Source of the DNA: Spirosoma foliorum
GTDB lineage: Bacteria; Bacteroidota; Bacteroidia; Cytophagales; Spirosomataceae
Length of the DNA: 64,000 nucleotides
NCBI RefSeq assembly: GCF_014117325.1
Contig: NZ_CP059732.1
Span: 4,663,001 to 4,727,000, forward strand
Reading direction: 5' to 3'
Numbering within the stretch: position 1 is the stretch's first letter; each line of letters starts with the position of its first letter. Shown piece after piece: positions 43,051 through 51,484 of the stretch. The notes below the pieces were generated by a model. That model saw nothing but the letters and a program-made list of their open reading frames with translations. It was not told the origin of the DNA and ran no database searches. The translations under genes and the position numbers were made by a program.

Positions 43051-46000
43051 ATGCGACATATTTATTCTTTTATTTTTCCAATAATAGCCATATCGTTCTG
43101 CTTACCCTCTTTCCTAAAGAGTACTGCTCAGGCGGGTTCCATTGACTCGCTACGCGTAACGGTAACGGAGGGAACAAATATGGCGGCAGACCTCTCGCCA
43201 GATAAAAAATCCATCGCCATTGATTTGCAGGGAACGATCTGGGTTTTACCGACTTCGGGCGGAACGGCGCGTCCTGTCACCGACCCGCTCGGCGATTGCC
43301 GGCAGCCGAGTTGGTCGCCCGATGGGAAGCAGATTGCTTTCCATGCCTTTTGGGATGGTCGCTATCACATCTGGTCTGTTTCTAAGGAAGGTGGCAGGCC
43401 CAAACAGCTAACTACGGGCATTTACGATGATCGCGAACCTCACTGGTCACCCGATGGCAAGCAACTGGTTTTTGCTTCTGATCGGGGTGGTAACTATGAC
43501 ATCTGGCAACTCAATTTGGCTGATGGAAAACTTACTCAGCTTACCAACGATTCGGGTAATGATTTCAGCCCCGCGTTTTCGCCAGATGGGAAACAAATCG
43601 CGTTTGTTTCTGACCGGACGAATGCGCCGGGTATTTATGTAATCAACCCTGGCCAACCAGAAAAACTGGTTTCGTCGACGAAAGGGAAACTGGTCGGGCC
43701 AGCTTGGCAGCCCGATGGATCGCACCTGTTCTATAATGTGTTGAATAATTCACAAAGTGGCTTAGAGGTCGTCTCGCTGGCTGATGGTAAAGCACAGATG
43801 TTAACCGAAGCGTCGGAAGATGTATTCCCGTTTCGGGCAAGCTGGTTCTCGTCCGATGAATATTTATATACCAGCAGTGGTTCCCTGAAACGACGAAAAA
43901 TTGGTAGTTCAATTGTGCATATCATTCCGTTCCAGGCGTTGATTAATCTACCCAAAACGACCTACAAACGAAAAACTTACGACTTCGATAATCGGAAACC
44001 TCAACCAGTTCTTGGCATCAAAGGTCCCACCATTTCGCCCGATGGAAAACAGATTGCGTTTGCGGCTCTGGGTGATTTGTGGCTATTGGCAAAAGGGACA
44101 AAAAAACCTGAACGACTAACTCAGGGGCAATCGATGGAATTGGAACCAAGCTGGTCACCAGATGGAACCAAACTGGCTTATACTTCGGACCGGAACGGGA
44201 ATATGGACGTTTGGATTCGGGATCTAAAAACAGGACAGGATCGGGTTTTGGTGGATATGGCCGATGATCTGCACTTCCCGAGCTGGTCGCCCGACGGTAG
44301 TAAAGTTGCTTTTTATCAGAGTGATCCACGCAATGCATGGGGCCGCAGCACGCTATACACCGCCGACGTAACCTACACGGCCGATGTGAACGTTCCAAAA
44401 ACCAAAAAACTACACGAATCCGTGTTTGTACCCAGTCAGGCAAGCTGGTCAGCAGATGGGAAAACGATTGCCATATCGGCTCTTCACCCCTACTCGTCGC
44501 GCTATCGCGAGGGAGTTAGTGAAGTACTGTTGCTTTCATTCGATGGGAAGAACGACCGATACGTATCACCCGCACCAGGCCATAGTCTGGCAACACGGAG
44601 TCAGAACGGCCCAGTCTGGTCGCCCGATGGCACGAAGATGGCCTATGTTCTGGATGGTCTGCTGTGGATTACAGACGTGCAACCTGACGGAACGATTACA
44701 GGAAAACCTCGCCAATTGACCACTGAACAAACCGATACACCTACCTGGACGGGCGATTCAAAAAGTTTGCTGTTCCTGGCAACCGACCTATTGAAGCAGG
44801 TTTATCTGGCCGACGGACACATTGAAACGCACCCGATGGATCTGACTTGGCAAATCAATCAGCCAACCGGGCAAGTAGTGGTTCATGCCGGTCGGTTATT
44901 CGACGGTAAAGCAAACACGTACCGTACCAATGTCGATATTCTGATTGAAGGGCATCGGATCAAATCCATTGTGCCTCATCAGGCTGGTCGTCCGGGAACG
45001 CTAGTCGATGCCTCAACGAAGACGGTTATTCCCGGATTGTTCGAAATGCACACGCATCAGCACTCGATGGTTGGTGAAAAAATAGGACGCTTGTGGTTAT
45101 CGTTCGGCATCACGTCCATCCGTGAACCCGGTGCTGACCCATACGACGCCCTCGAACGTAAGGAATCCTGGGCGAGTGGCGTTCGGCCCGGTCCACGCCA
45201 ATTTTTCACCGGTGGACTGACTGACGGAACCCGAATTTATTACGGCGCAGCCACCAGCATCAACTCCGACGAGCAACTCGATCGTGAGCTTAACCGATCT
45301 GTTCGGCTGGGTTACGATCTTATCAAAACCTACGTCCGCATGCCCGACGCCATGCAACAACGCATCACCGCTTTTGCCCACGCTCATGGCATGCCGGTGT
45401 CGTCGCACGAAATTTTCCCGGCCATGCGCTACGATGTCGATGCGGTTGAACACATTGGCGGTACCAGCCGACGCGGTTATTCACCCAAGATTACGGCCAT
45501 GAACCGGAGTTATCAGGATGTTATTCAGTTGCTCGCCAAATCGGGCATGAACATTACGCCGACGGCCTCCTTACAAGGTGGATTTTCCGTATTGACGATC
45601 AAAGACCCAAGTTTGCTGGAGAATCGGCAATATAAGGCGTTTTATTCCGAAGAGTTTACGAATGCTCTACAAGCAGGTTCGGCTCAGTATGCTAAAATAA
45701 GCCCCGGTTACCTGAGCAATTTCGGGAATCTTCAAAAAGGGATAAAAGCGCTCGTTGATGCTGGTGCCCATGTTACAACCGGAACCGATAGCCCATTTGT
45801 CCCTTATGGCATGAGTCTGCATACCGAACTTCAGGTATTTGTTAATGCAGGGTTGACTCCATATCAGGCGCTACGATCGGCCACACTTTGGGCTGCCGAA
45901 ACAGTGGGCGTTAGTAAGGATTTAGGCTCCATCGAGCCGGGCAAGTTGGCCGATTTGGTCATTGTCAACGGTGACCCACTCACCAATGTGCGCGACGCCC

Positions 46001-46068
46001 TGAATGTGGAACAGGTAATCAAGAATGGCGAAGTGCTACCCATTGAACGCCTGCTAACACGCCCTTAG
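43051..46068 (+). CDS. Exported TolB-propeller / amidohydrolase fusion
   Basis: A 1005-residue protein with a signal peptide (MRHIYSFIFPIIAISFCLPS). Residues 35-570 are PD40/TolB-like propeller repeats: the signature W-SPDGK-IAF recurs at least eight times (SWSPDGKQIAFHAFW, HWSPDGKQLVFASDR, SWSPDGTKLAYTSDR). Residues 600-1005 form a metal-dependent amidohydrolase: MHTHQH (H667, H669), VSSHEIFP, DAVEHIGG and TGTDSPF (D913), all metal ligands. Such enzymes hydrolyse cyclic amides or dipeptides; substrate unknown. TATTTTTG at 43039-43046 directly precedes the ATG, which would give an almost leaderless transcript if used. Confidence 0.9.
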   Translation: MRHIYSFIFPIIAISFCLPSFLKSTAQAGSIDSLRVTVTEGTNMAADLSPDKKSIAIDLQGTIWVLPTSGGTARPVTDPLGDCRQPSWSPDGKQIAFHAFWDGRYHIWSVSKEGGRPKQLTTGIYDDREPHWSPDGKQLVFASDRGGNYDIWQLNLADGKLTQLTNDSGNDFSPAFSPDGKQIAFVSDRTNAPGIYVINPGQPEKLVSSTKGKLVGPAWQPDGSHLFYNVLNNSQSGLEVVSLADGKAQMLTEASEDVFPFRASWFSSDEYLYTSSGSLKRRKIGSSIVHIIPFQALINLPKTTYKRKTYDFDNRKPQPVLGIKGPTISPDGKQIAFAALGDLWLLAKGTKKPERLTQGQSMELEPSWSPDGTKLAYTSDRNGNMDVWIRDLKTGQDRVLVDMADDLHFPSWSPDGSKVAFYQSDPRNAWGRSTLYTADVTYTADVNVPKTKKLHESVFVPSQASWSADGKTIAISALHPYSSRYREGVSEVLLLSFDGKNDRYVSPAPGHSLATRSQNGPVWSPDGTKMAYVLDGLLWITDVQPDGTITGKPRQLTTEQTDTPTWTGDSKSLLFLATDLLKQVYLADGHIETHPMDLTWQINQPTGQVVVHAGRLFDGKANTYRTNVDILIEGHRIKSIVPHQAGRPGTLVDASTKTVIPGLFEMHTHQHSMVGEKIGRLWLSFGITSIREPGADPYDALERKESWASGVRPGPRQFFTGGLTDGTRIYYGAATSINSDEQLDRELNRSVRLGYDLIKTYVRMPDAMQQRITAFAHAHGMPVSSHEIFPAMRYDVDAVEHIGGTSRRGYSPKITAMNRSYQDVIQLLAKSGMNITPTASLQGGFSVLTIKDPSLLENRQYKAFYSEEFTNALQAGSAQYAKISPGYLSNFGNLQKGIKALVDAGAHVTTGTDSPFVPYGMSLHTELQVFVNAGLTPYQALRSATLWAAETVGVSKDLGSIEPGKLADLVIVNGDPLTNVRDALNVEQVIKNGEVLPIERLLTRP

Positions 46069-46110
46069 TTATAGCGCGAATCTGCGCTAGTTGTTATAAA
46101 TCAACTAGGT

Positions 46111-46162
46111 CCAAACAAAACACCCCTTCTTTCCGCTATGAAAGAAGGGGTGTTTTGTTTGG
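46111..46162 (+). terminator. Terminator of the amidohydrolase gene
   Basis: A 22-bp perfect stem (46111-46132 with 46141-46162, core AACACCCCTTCTTT) and an 8-nt loop, 43 nt after the stop. Confidence 0.9.
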
Positions 46163-46543
46163 TAAGACCCCCGTTAAACAGAGCCAAACGAGCTTGCCTA
46201 AACTTTATCCATGCGGGTAGGATATTCAAGTATGTAATGATTAGAAAAATGGCGACCAGTGAGAGTAATTATACTACTTACAGAAATGATCATCAATAAA
46301 TACATAGCACTGATTAACAGCAATATCGTACAGATATGACCTAAACACTCAGATTAAAATTCGATAAAAATAAAATTAAATTACCTAGTATTTATACTTA
46401 AAAAATAAATTATTCTAAATAAAATCATATAATTAAAATATAGTTTCTTATTAATCATTTTTATTAAAATAATATTTTGTAAATAGTCAACTATATACCA
46501 TTTCATGGAAGTAAAACCGCATTTCTTAACTTAAACTAAAACT
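46163..46543. other. AT-rich promoter region of the susC/susD locus
   Basis: 380 nt with a very high A+T content (46361-46500 above all) and no ORF. It must contain the promoter of the SusC gene; I see no exact TAnnTTTG. Confidence 0.45.
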
Positions 46544-49500
46544 ATGATGAAATCACTACTCATGAGCCTATTGCTGGTGGGCTTAAGTTGTTCGTGCGTG
46601 TGGGCGCAGGGTCGTAAGGTAAGCGGCACTGTTGGGGCCGATGAAGGGATTGGCGGGTTTGCGGGGGCTACGGTTGTTATTAAAGGAACAACTATTGGTA
46701 CCGTAACCGATGTGAAGGGTGAGTATAGTATAAATGTTCCGCCATCAGGTACCACGCTGGTTTTTTCGGCAGTGGGTATGCAAACGGTTGAAGAAGTGAT
46801 AGGTGGCCGGGCAGTCATTGATGTTCAGCTGAAGACCGATACCAAACAATTATCGGAGGTTATCATCACCGCGCTTGGCGTTAAAGAAGAGCGCGACAAA
46901 TTTGCCTCATCCGTTTCGACGGTGGAAGGGAAAAGTATCGCCAAATCGGGCGAAACGAGCCTTCTGACTGGTTTAAGTGGAAAAGCCTCAGGGGTAATTA
47001 TTACCCGGAACGGCGGTGACCCAGGGGCAGGTGCTTACATTCAAATTCGGGGCCAGAATACCATTAACGGAAATGCTCAACCGCTTTTCATTGTCGATGG
47101 GATTCCCGTTAGTAACTCCAGCGATAATAACGGAACAGCTGCCGGAAACGGTATTGTCCAGCAATCGCGGATTAACGACATCAACCCCGAAGACATCGAA
47201 AGCATGGAAGTTCTGAAAGGAGCTTCGGCTGCGGCTCTGTGGGGTACACGGGCAGCCAACGGGGTAATTATTATTACGACTAAAAAAGGGAAAGACAGCA
47301 AAGGGAAGGTCAATATCACCTTTAAATCGAGTGTTTCGTTCGACCGGGTTAATAAGATGCACCCGCTGCAAACTACTTACGGTCAGGGTACTAACGGCCT
47401 CTACAGCCAGGGAAATAAAGTGAGCTTCGGCGATCTGATCTCCAGCCGGGCTGGCGGGGCAGATACCTACATAACCGATCCCAACGCAGCGGGTTATCAA
47501 GGTTACGTAACTTTTCCGGATGGTACAAAACGGTACGCTATTGCGGCCGGAACAGCGGCCAATCCACATGGTGGCAAAAATTCGAGAGATGTTTTCGATC
47601 ACGTGAACGACGTTTATCAGACCGGTCATTTTACGGATAATAGCATCAACCTGAGCGGAGGCAACAACCGATCTAACTTCATGATCAGTTATTCGAACTT
47701 GAATCAGGAAGGGATTGTAAAGGCTTTCAGTAATTACCAGCGGAACACGGCTCGGGTCAATGTAGCCAGCCAGTTTACCGAATGGTTCCGGGCGTCTGCC
47801 AACGTTGCTTACTCCAAAGTATTTTCGTCGCGTAACCAACAGGGCGATAACCTGGATGGGATTCTGTTAGGTGGCACACGTACTGCGCCCGACTTCGACA
47901 ACTCATATTATACGGGCACTTACACCAACGCGCAGGGCCAGGTTTTTACTAACGAACACGTTTCGTATCGGAATCCACTGGGTAAGGATCAGAACTCTAT
48001 TTATTCGAACCCGGTCTGGAACATCAACAACAACAAAAACACGACCGATGTCGATCGGATTACTGGCAATATCGAGCTAGGTATTACGCCAACTTCCTGG
48101 TTAAGCATTACGGGTCGGACGGGTATCGATAACTTTACGGATGCTCGTCTGGAGCGTTTTGCCCGTAATTCCTCGACCTATCTTGGTGGGTATCTGTCGA
48201 AAAACTGGATTACGGAGAAACAGTTTAACACTGATGTATTTGCCAACGCGACCAAAACGTTCAGCAATAATTTTAGTGGTTCGGTATTGGTGGGCGTTAA
48301 CTATAACAGCCGTCGGAAAGCCATCCTGACGGATGCGATCACGAATCTGATTGTTCCGACAGCGCCAGATATTCTGACGAATGCCCTGAATTCGAATCTT
48401 ACAGCCACCAACTATAATTCGCTGATTCGTACCTATGCTTATTATGCGCAGGCCGAAGTACAAGCGTACAATATGCTGTTCCTGACCCTGACCGGTCGGA
48501 GTGAAAGTGCGTCGACTTTTGGCTCCAAAACGAACAGTAGCTTCTTTTTCCCATCGGCGGCTCTGGCCTGGCAATTCAGTAAGCTTAAAGGACTGGAAAC
48601 AAGCTCAGTACTTAGCTTCGGTAAACTGCGTTTGACCTGGGGACAAGTGGGTATTCAACCACAACCCTACCAGAATTTCACTACGTTCTCACCGGCATCT
48701 TATGGAGATGCCTTTGCCGGTGGTTTATCGGCAGCCAGCTCGCTTTATGGTGGTGGTTACGTACGGAGCACAACGGCGGGTAACGACTTCCTGCGTCCAG
48801 AGCGTAAAACAGAATCTGAAGTTGGGGTTGACCTTCGCTTCCTGAACAACCGGATCAATTTCTCGGCTACTGCTTACAGCAACAACACAAAAGACGTAAT
48901 TCTGTCGCTGAATGTACCGAACGAAACGGGGTATACTGTTCGCAATATCAACGCGGCCGAACTATCGAACAAAGGACTCGAACTCGAAGCCGGTGCCGAT
49001 GTAATGAGAATGGGCGATTTTAAATGGAATTTATCGGCCAATTTCTCCCTGAACCGCAACAAGGTTATTTCATTGGCAGGAGCTAGCGTATATACCTTAC
49101 CAGACAGCTATCAGGAAAATGCCTCCCTGATTCCGGGTCAGCCATTCGGTGTTTTCTACTCGACTGACTTCCTGAAAGATGAGTCGGGCAAATACAAGCT
49201 GGATGCCAACGGTTTCCCACAAGGTGGTACCACGAACGAAATCATCGGGAACCCAAATCCAAAATGGCGGGGTGGCCTCGGAAGCACATTCTCGTACAAA
49301 GGGCTGTCGCTATATGTTCTGTTTGACCGGGTAGCTGGCAATGATTTTTACAACGGTACGCGCGGAGCTTTGTATAACATTGGTACACATGGCGATCAGG
49401 GTCATACAGTAGTTGCGCCAACAGGTGGTCTGAAAGATGTGAACGGCAACACAATAGCGGCAGGCACTTCGTTCCAGGGTGAGATCAAAGATTTCGGTGC

Positions 49501-49831
49501 CGGACCAGTAGCCATCAATCAGGCCTGGTGGCAAGGTCGGGGAACAGCCTTCAACTCAGCTTCTTACAAGCAATTTATTGAAGATGGCAGTGCTACCCGC
49601 ATGCGCGAAATCACGTTGAGCTACAGCCTTCGTAGCGCCGGATTCCGCCGACTCACCCACTTATCGAACGTCGATTTCAGCTTAACGGGCCGTAACCTTG
49701 TTTTGTGGACCAACTACACGGGCACCGACCCAGAGGTGAACATTACGGGAGCTGGCTTATCACGTGGTCAGGACTGGTTTACAAACCCCAACACGAAATC
49801 GCTGCTGTTCACACTGAAAATCACGTACTAA
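46544..49831 (+). CDS. SusC/RagA-type TonB-linked outer membrane protein
   Basis: A 1095-residue outer-membrane transporter. Signal peptide (MMKSLLMSLLLVGLSCSCVW), then a CarboxypepD_reg-like beta domain (KVSGTVGADEGIGGFAGATV, TVTDVKGEYSINVP), the TonB plug (SSVSTVEGKSIAKSG, PLFIVDGIPVSNSSDNN, IESMEVLKGASAAALWGTRA, NGVIIITTKKG) and a 22-strand barrel ending in LLFTLKITY. It imports oligosaccharides or peptides in complex with the SusD lipoprotein encoded 112 nt downstream. It has no STN domain, so no FecI/FecR partner is expected, and none is present. Substrate unknown. Confidence 0.95.
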   Translation: MMKSLLMSLLLVGLSCSCVWAQGRKVSGTVGADEGIGGFAGATVVIKGTTIGTVTDVKGEYSINVPPSGTTLVFSAVGMQTVEEVIGGRAVIDVQLKTDTKQLSEVIITALGVKEERDKFASSVSTVEGKSIAKSGETSLLTGLSGKASGVIITRNGGDPGAGAYIQIRGQNTINGNAQPLFIVDGIPVSNSSDNNGTAAGNGIVQQSRINDINPEDIESMEVLKGASAAALWGTRAANGVIIITTKKGKDSKGKVNITFKSSVSFDRVNKMHPLQTTYGQGTNGLYSQGNKVSFGDLISSRAGGADTYITDPNAAGYQGYVTFPDGTKRYAIAAGTAANPHGGKNSRDVFDHVNDVYQTGHFTDNSINLSGGNNRSNFMISYSNLNQEGIVKAFSNYQRNTARVNVASQFTEWFRASANVAYSKVFSSRNQQGDNLDGILLGGTRTAPDFDNSYYTGTYTNAQGQVFTNEHVSYRNPLGKDQNSIYSNPVWNINNNKNTTDVDRITGNIELGITPTSWLSITGRTGIDNFTDARLERFARNSSTYLGGYLSKNWITEKQFNTDVFANATKTFSNNFSGSVLVGVNYNSRRKAILTDAITNLIVPTAPDILTNALNSNLTATNYNSLIRTYAYYAQAEVQAYNMLFLTLTGRSESASTFGSKTNSSFFFPSAALAWQFSKLKGLETSSVLSFGKLRLTWGQVGIQPQPYQNFTTFSPASYGDAFAGGLSAASSLYGGGYVRSTTAGNDFLRPERKTESEVGVDLRFLNNRINFSATAYSNNTKDVILSLNVPNETGYTVRNINAAELSNKGLELEAGADVMRMGDFKWNLSANFSLNRNKVISLAGASVYTLPDSYQENASLIPGQPFGVFYSTDFLKDESGKYKLDANGFPQGGTTNEIIGNPNPKWRGGLGSTFSYKGLSLYVLFDRVAGNDFYNGTRGALYNIGTHGDQGHTVVAPTGGLKDVNGNTIAAGTSFQGEIKDFGAGPVAINQAWWQGRGTAFNSASYKQFIEDGSATRMREITLSYSLRSAGFRRLTHLSNVDFSLTGRNLVLWTNYTGTDPEVNITGAGLSRGQDWFTNPNTKSLLFTLKITY

Positions 49832-49943
49832 TCGCGTTCAAGGTTTTCGACAGACCGTTGCTACAGTAAGTCAACAAGCTTTTTCTCAGCTACTTATTGC
49901 AACGAATCTTTGTAAGCCATCAACCGTAAACTCACTTAGAATC

Positions 49944-51374
49944 ATGAAAAAATCATTTTCCAATAAAGTCACGATTGCCTTGCTGGGCGTTACGCTCCTC
50001 AGTAGTTGCAGTGATTTGTTTAATGAACAGAATATCAAAAGCAACCCAAATGCGGTTACTGATGTCGATGTAGCCACCCTACTATCAGGAACGCTATTGG
50101 GCGTTTCGATGCTGCATGAAGATACCGATGTTCGGATTTCGGCGATCTGGGCAGGCGAACTGAATGGGTTGGCCCGACAACATCAAGGCTATGCCGAATA
50201 CATCGTCTCATCGCAGAATTTCTCCTGGAGTCCACTGTATCCAGCAGCCAGTCAGGCACGATTGATTCAATCCAAAGCCGATGCCGTTGGCGACAAATGG
50301 ACCAAAGGGGTTGGGCAGGTACTGGAAGCCCTGCTGATCGCAAAAGCTACGGATCTGTATGGCGATGTTCCTTACAGCCAGGCATTTGATGACGTTAAAT
50401 ACCCGACGCCAGTGTTTGACAAGCAGGCAGATGTGTATACCGCCCTCCAGACTACGTTAGATAATGCGATCCAGAACCTGTCGGCTTCAGCTGGCCTGGC
50501 CTTTGCAACTCAGGACTTCATCTACGGTGGTAATGTGGCCAAATGGAAAGCGGCCGCCTACACGCTCAAAGCCCGCCTGTATTTACACACCGGCGATTAC
50601 GCCAAAGCGGTCACGAACGCCAGTACGGGAATTAGCAGCACAGCAGGCGATGCGCTGGTGCCACACGGAACCAGCCAGGGTGTCGATTACAACCAGAACT
50701 ACGATTTCTTCCGGGTAAACCGGGCGGGCGATACGGGTTTCGATGGCGCTTATCTGCCTACACTGATGAACTCCCGGATTAGCTCGGCTAATACCAAAAC
50801 CAACGAGACTGCGCTCTATAACTTCTATTTTAAAACGGGCATAACCGCAACGGGTAGCCTAGATCCAAATGTTGTAGACGGAGCGTTTAAGTCGACAGCA
50901 CCACACCCCATTTTAACCTACTACGAGAACCAGCTTACACTGGCAGAAGCGCAGTCCCGGTTAGGCGATACGGCCAAAGCGCTGGCAGCCCTGAATACGG
51001 TTCGAAGCGGACTGTCGGGAGGCTACATCAATGGGCAAACCCTCTCTACCACAGGGCGCAAGTACGATGCCTATACGCTGGATGACTTTGCCCCTACTGG
51101 TCTGGCGAATCCAACCAAACTGGCAACAGTGCAAACGGCCATGCTGTATGAGATTATTACGCAGCGCTACATTGTTTTCCTGATGCAATACGAAGCCTTC
51201 AACGATGTACGCCGGATGGCGAAGGCCACACCTCTCGTGCAGTTACCTATCCCACTTTACTTCGGTGCCCAGAAGCCTCAACGGTTTATTTATCCACAGG
51301 GAGAGGTCAATACGAATCCAAACGTGCCTTCACCACTCCCAGACCAGTTTACGAAAATCCCAATCTTCCAGTAA
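49944..51374 (+). CDS. SusD/RagB-type lipoprotein
   Basis: A 476-residue lipoprotein (lipobox LLGVTLLSSC, Cys about 23) of the SusD-like group with TPR helices: DVDVATLLSGTLLGVS, AKATDLYGDVPYSQAF, NVAKWKAAAYTLKARLYLHT, and LTLAEAQSRLGDTAKALAAL. It forms the lid on the SusC barrel encoded before it and binds the substrate at the cell surface. Followed by a terminator (51404-51432), then a PIG-L hydrolase gene. No specific ligand can be inferred. Confidence 0.94.
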   Translation: MKKSFSNKVTIALLGVTLLSSCSDLFNEQNIKSNPNAVTDVDVATLLSGTLLGVSMLHEDTDVRISAIWAGELNGLARQHQGYAEYIVSSQNFSWSPLYPAASQARLIQSKADAVGDKWTKGVGQVLEALLIAKATDLYGDVPYSQAFDDVKYPTPVFDKQADVYTALQTTLDNAIQNLSASAGLAFATQDFIYGGNVAKWKAAAYTLKARLYLHTGDYAKAVTNASTGISSTAGDALVPHGTSQGVDYNQNYDFFRVNRAGDTGFDGAYLPTLMNSRISSANTKTNETALYNFYFKTGITATGSLDPNVVDGAFKSTAPHPILTYYENQLTLAEAQSRLGDTAKALAALNTVRSGLSGGYINGQTLSTTGRKYDAYTLDDFAPTGLANPTKLATVQTAMLYEIITQRYIVFLMQYEAFNDVRRMAKATPLVQLPIPLYFGAQKPQRFIYPQGEVNTNPNVPSPLPDQFTKIPIFQ

Positions 51375-51403
51375 ATACGTTTAGTTGTTAGGCAACACTA
51401 GTT

Positions 51404-51432
51404 AAAAGGCTACCTTTTTAGGGTAGCCTTTT
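51404..51432 (+). terminator. Terminator of the susC/susD unit
   Basis: AAAAGGCTACC (51404-51414) pairs with GGTAGCCTTTT (51422-51432), loop 7 nt, 30 nt after the SusD stop. Confidence 0.88.
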
Positions 51433-51484
51433 CTATGCTTTCGTTGTAAATTTGTCCAATCCATCAATAATCTATTTTCAGCCT

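Noticed and set aside
46988..47839. 283-codon minus-strand ORF inside the SusC gene
   Set aside because: Antisense of a well-conserved TonB plug and barrel; no family features of its own.
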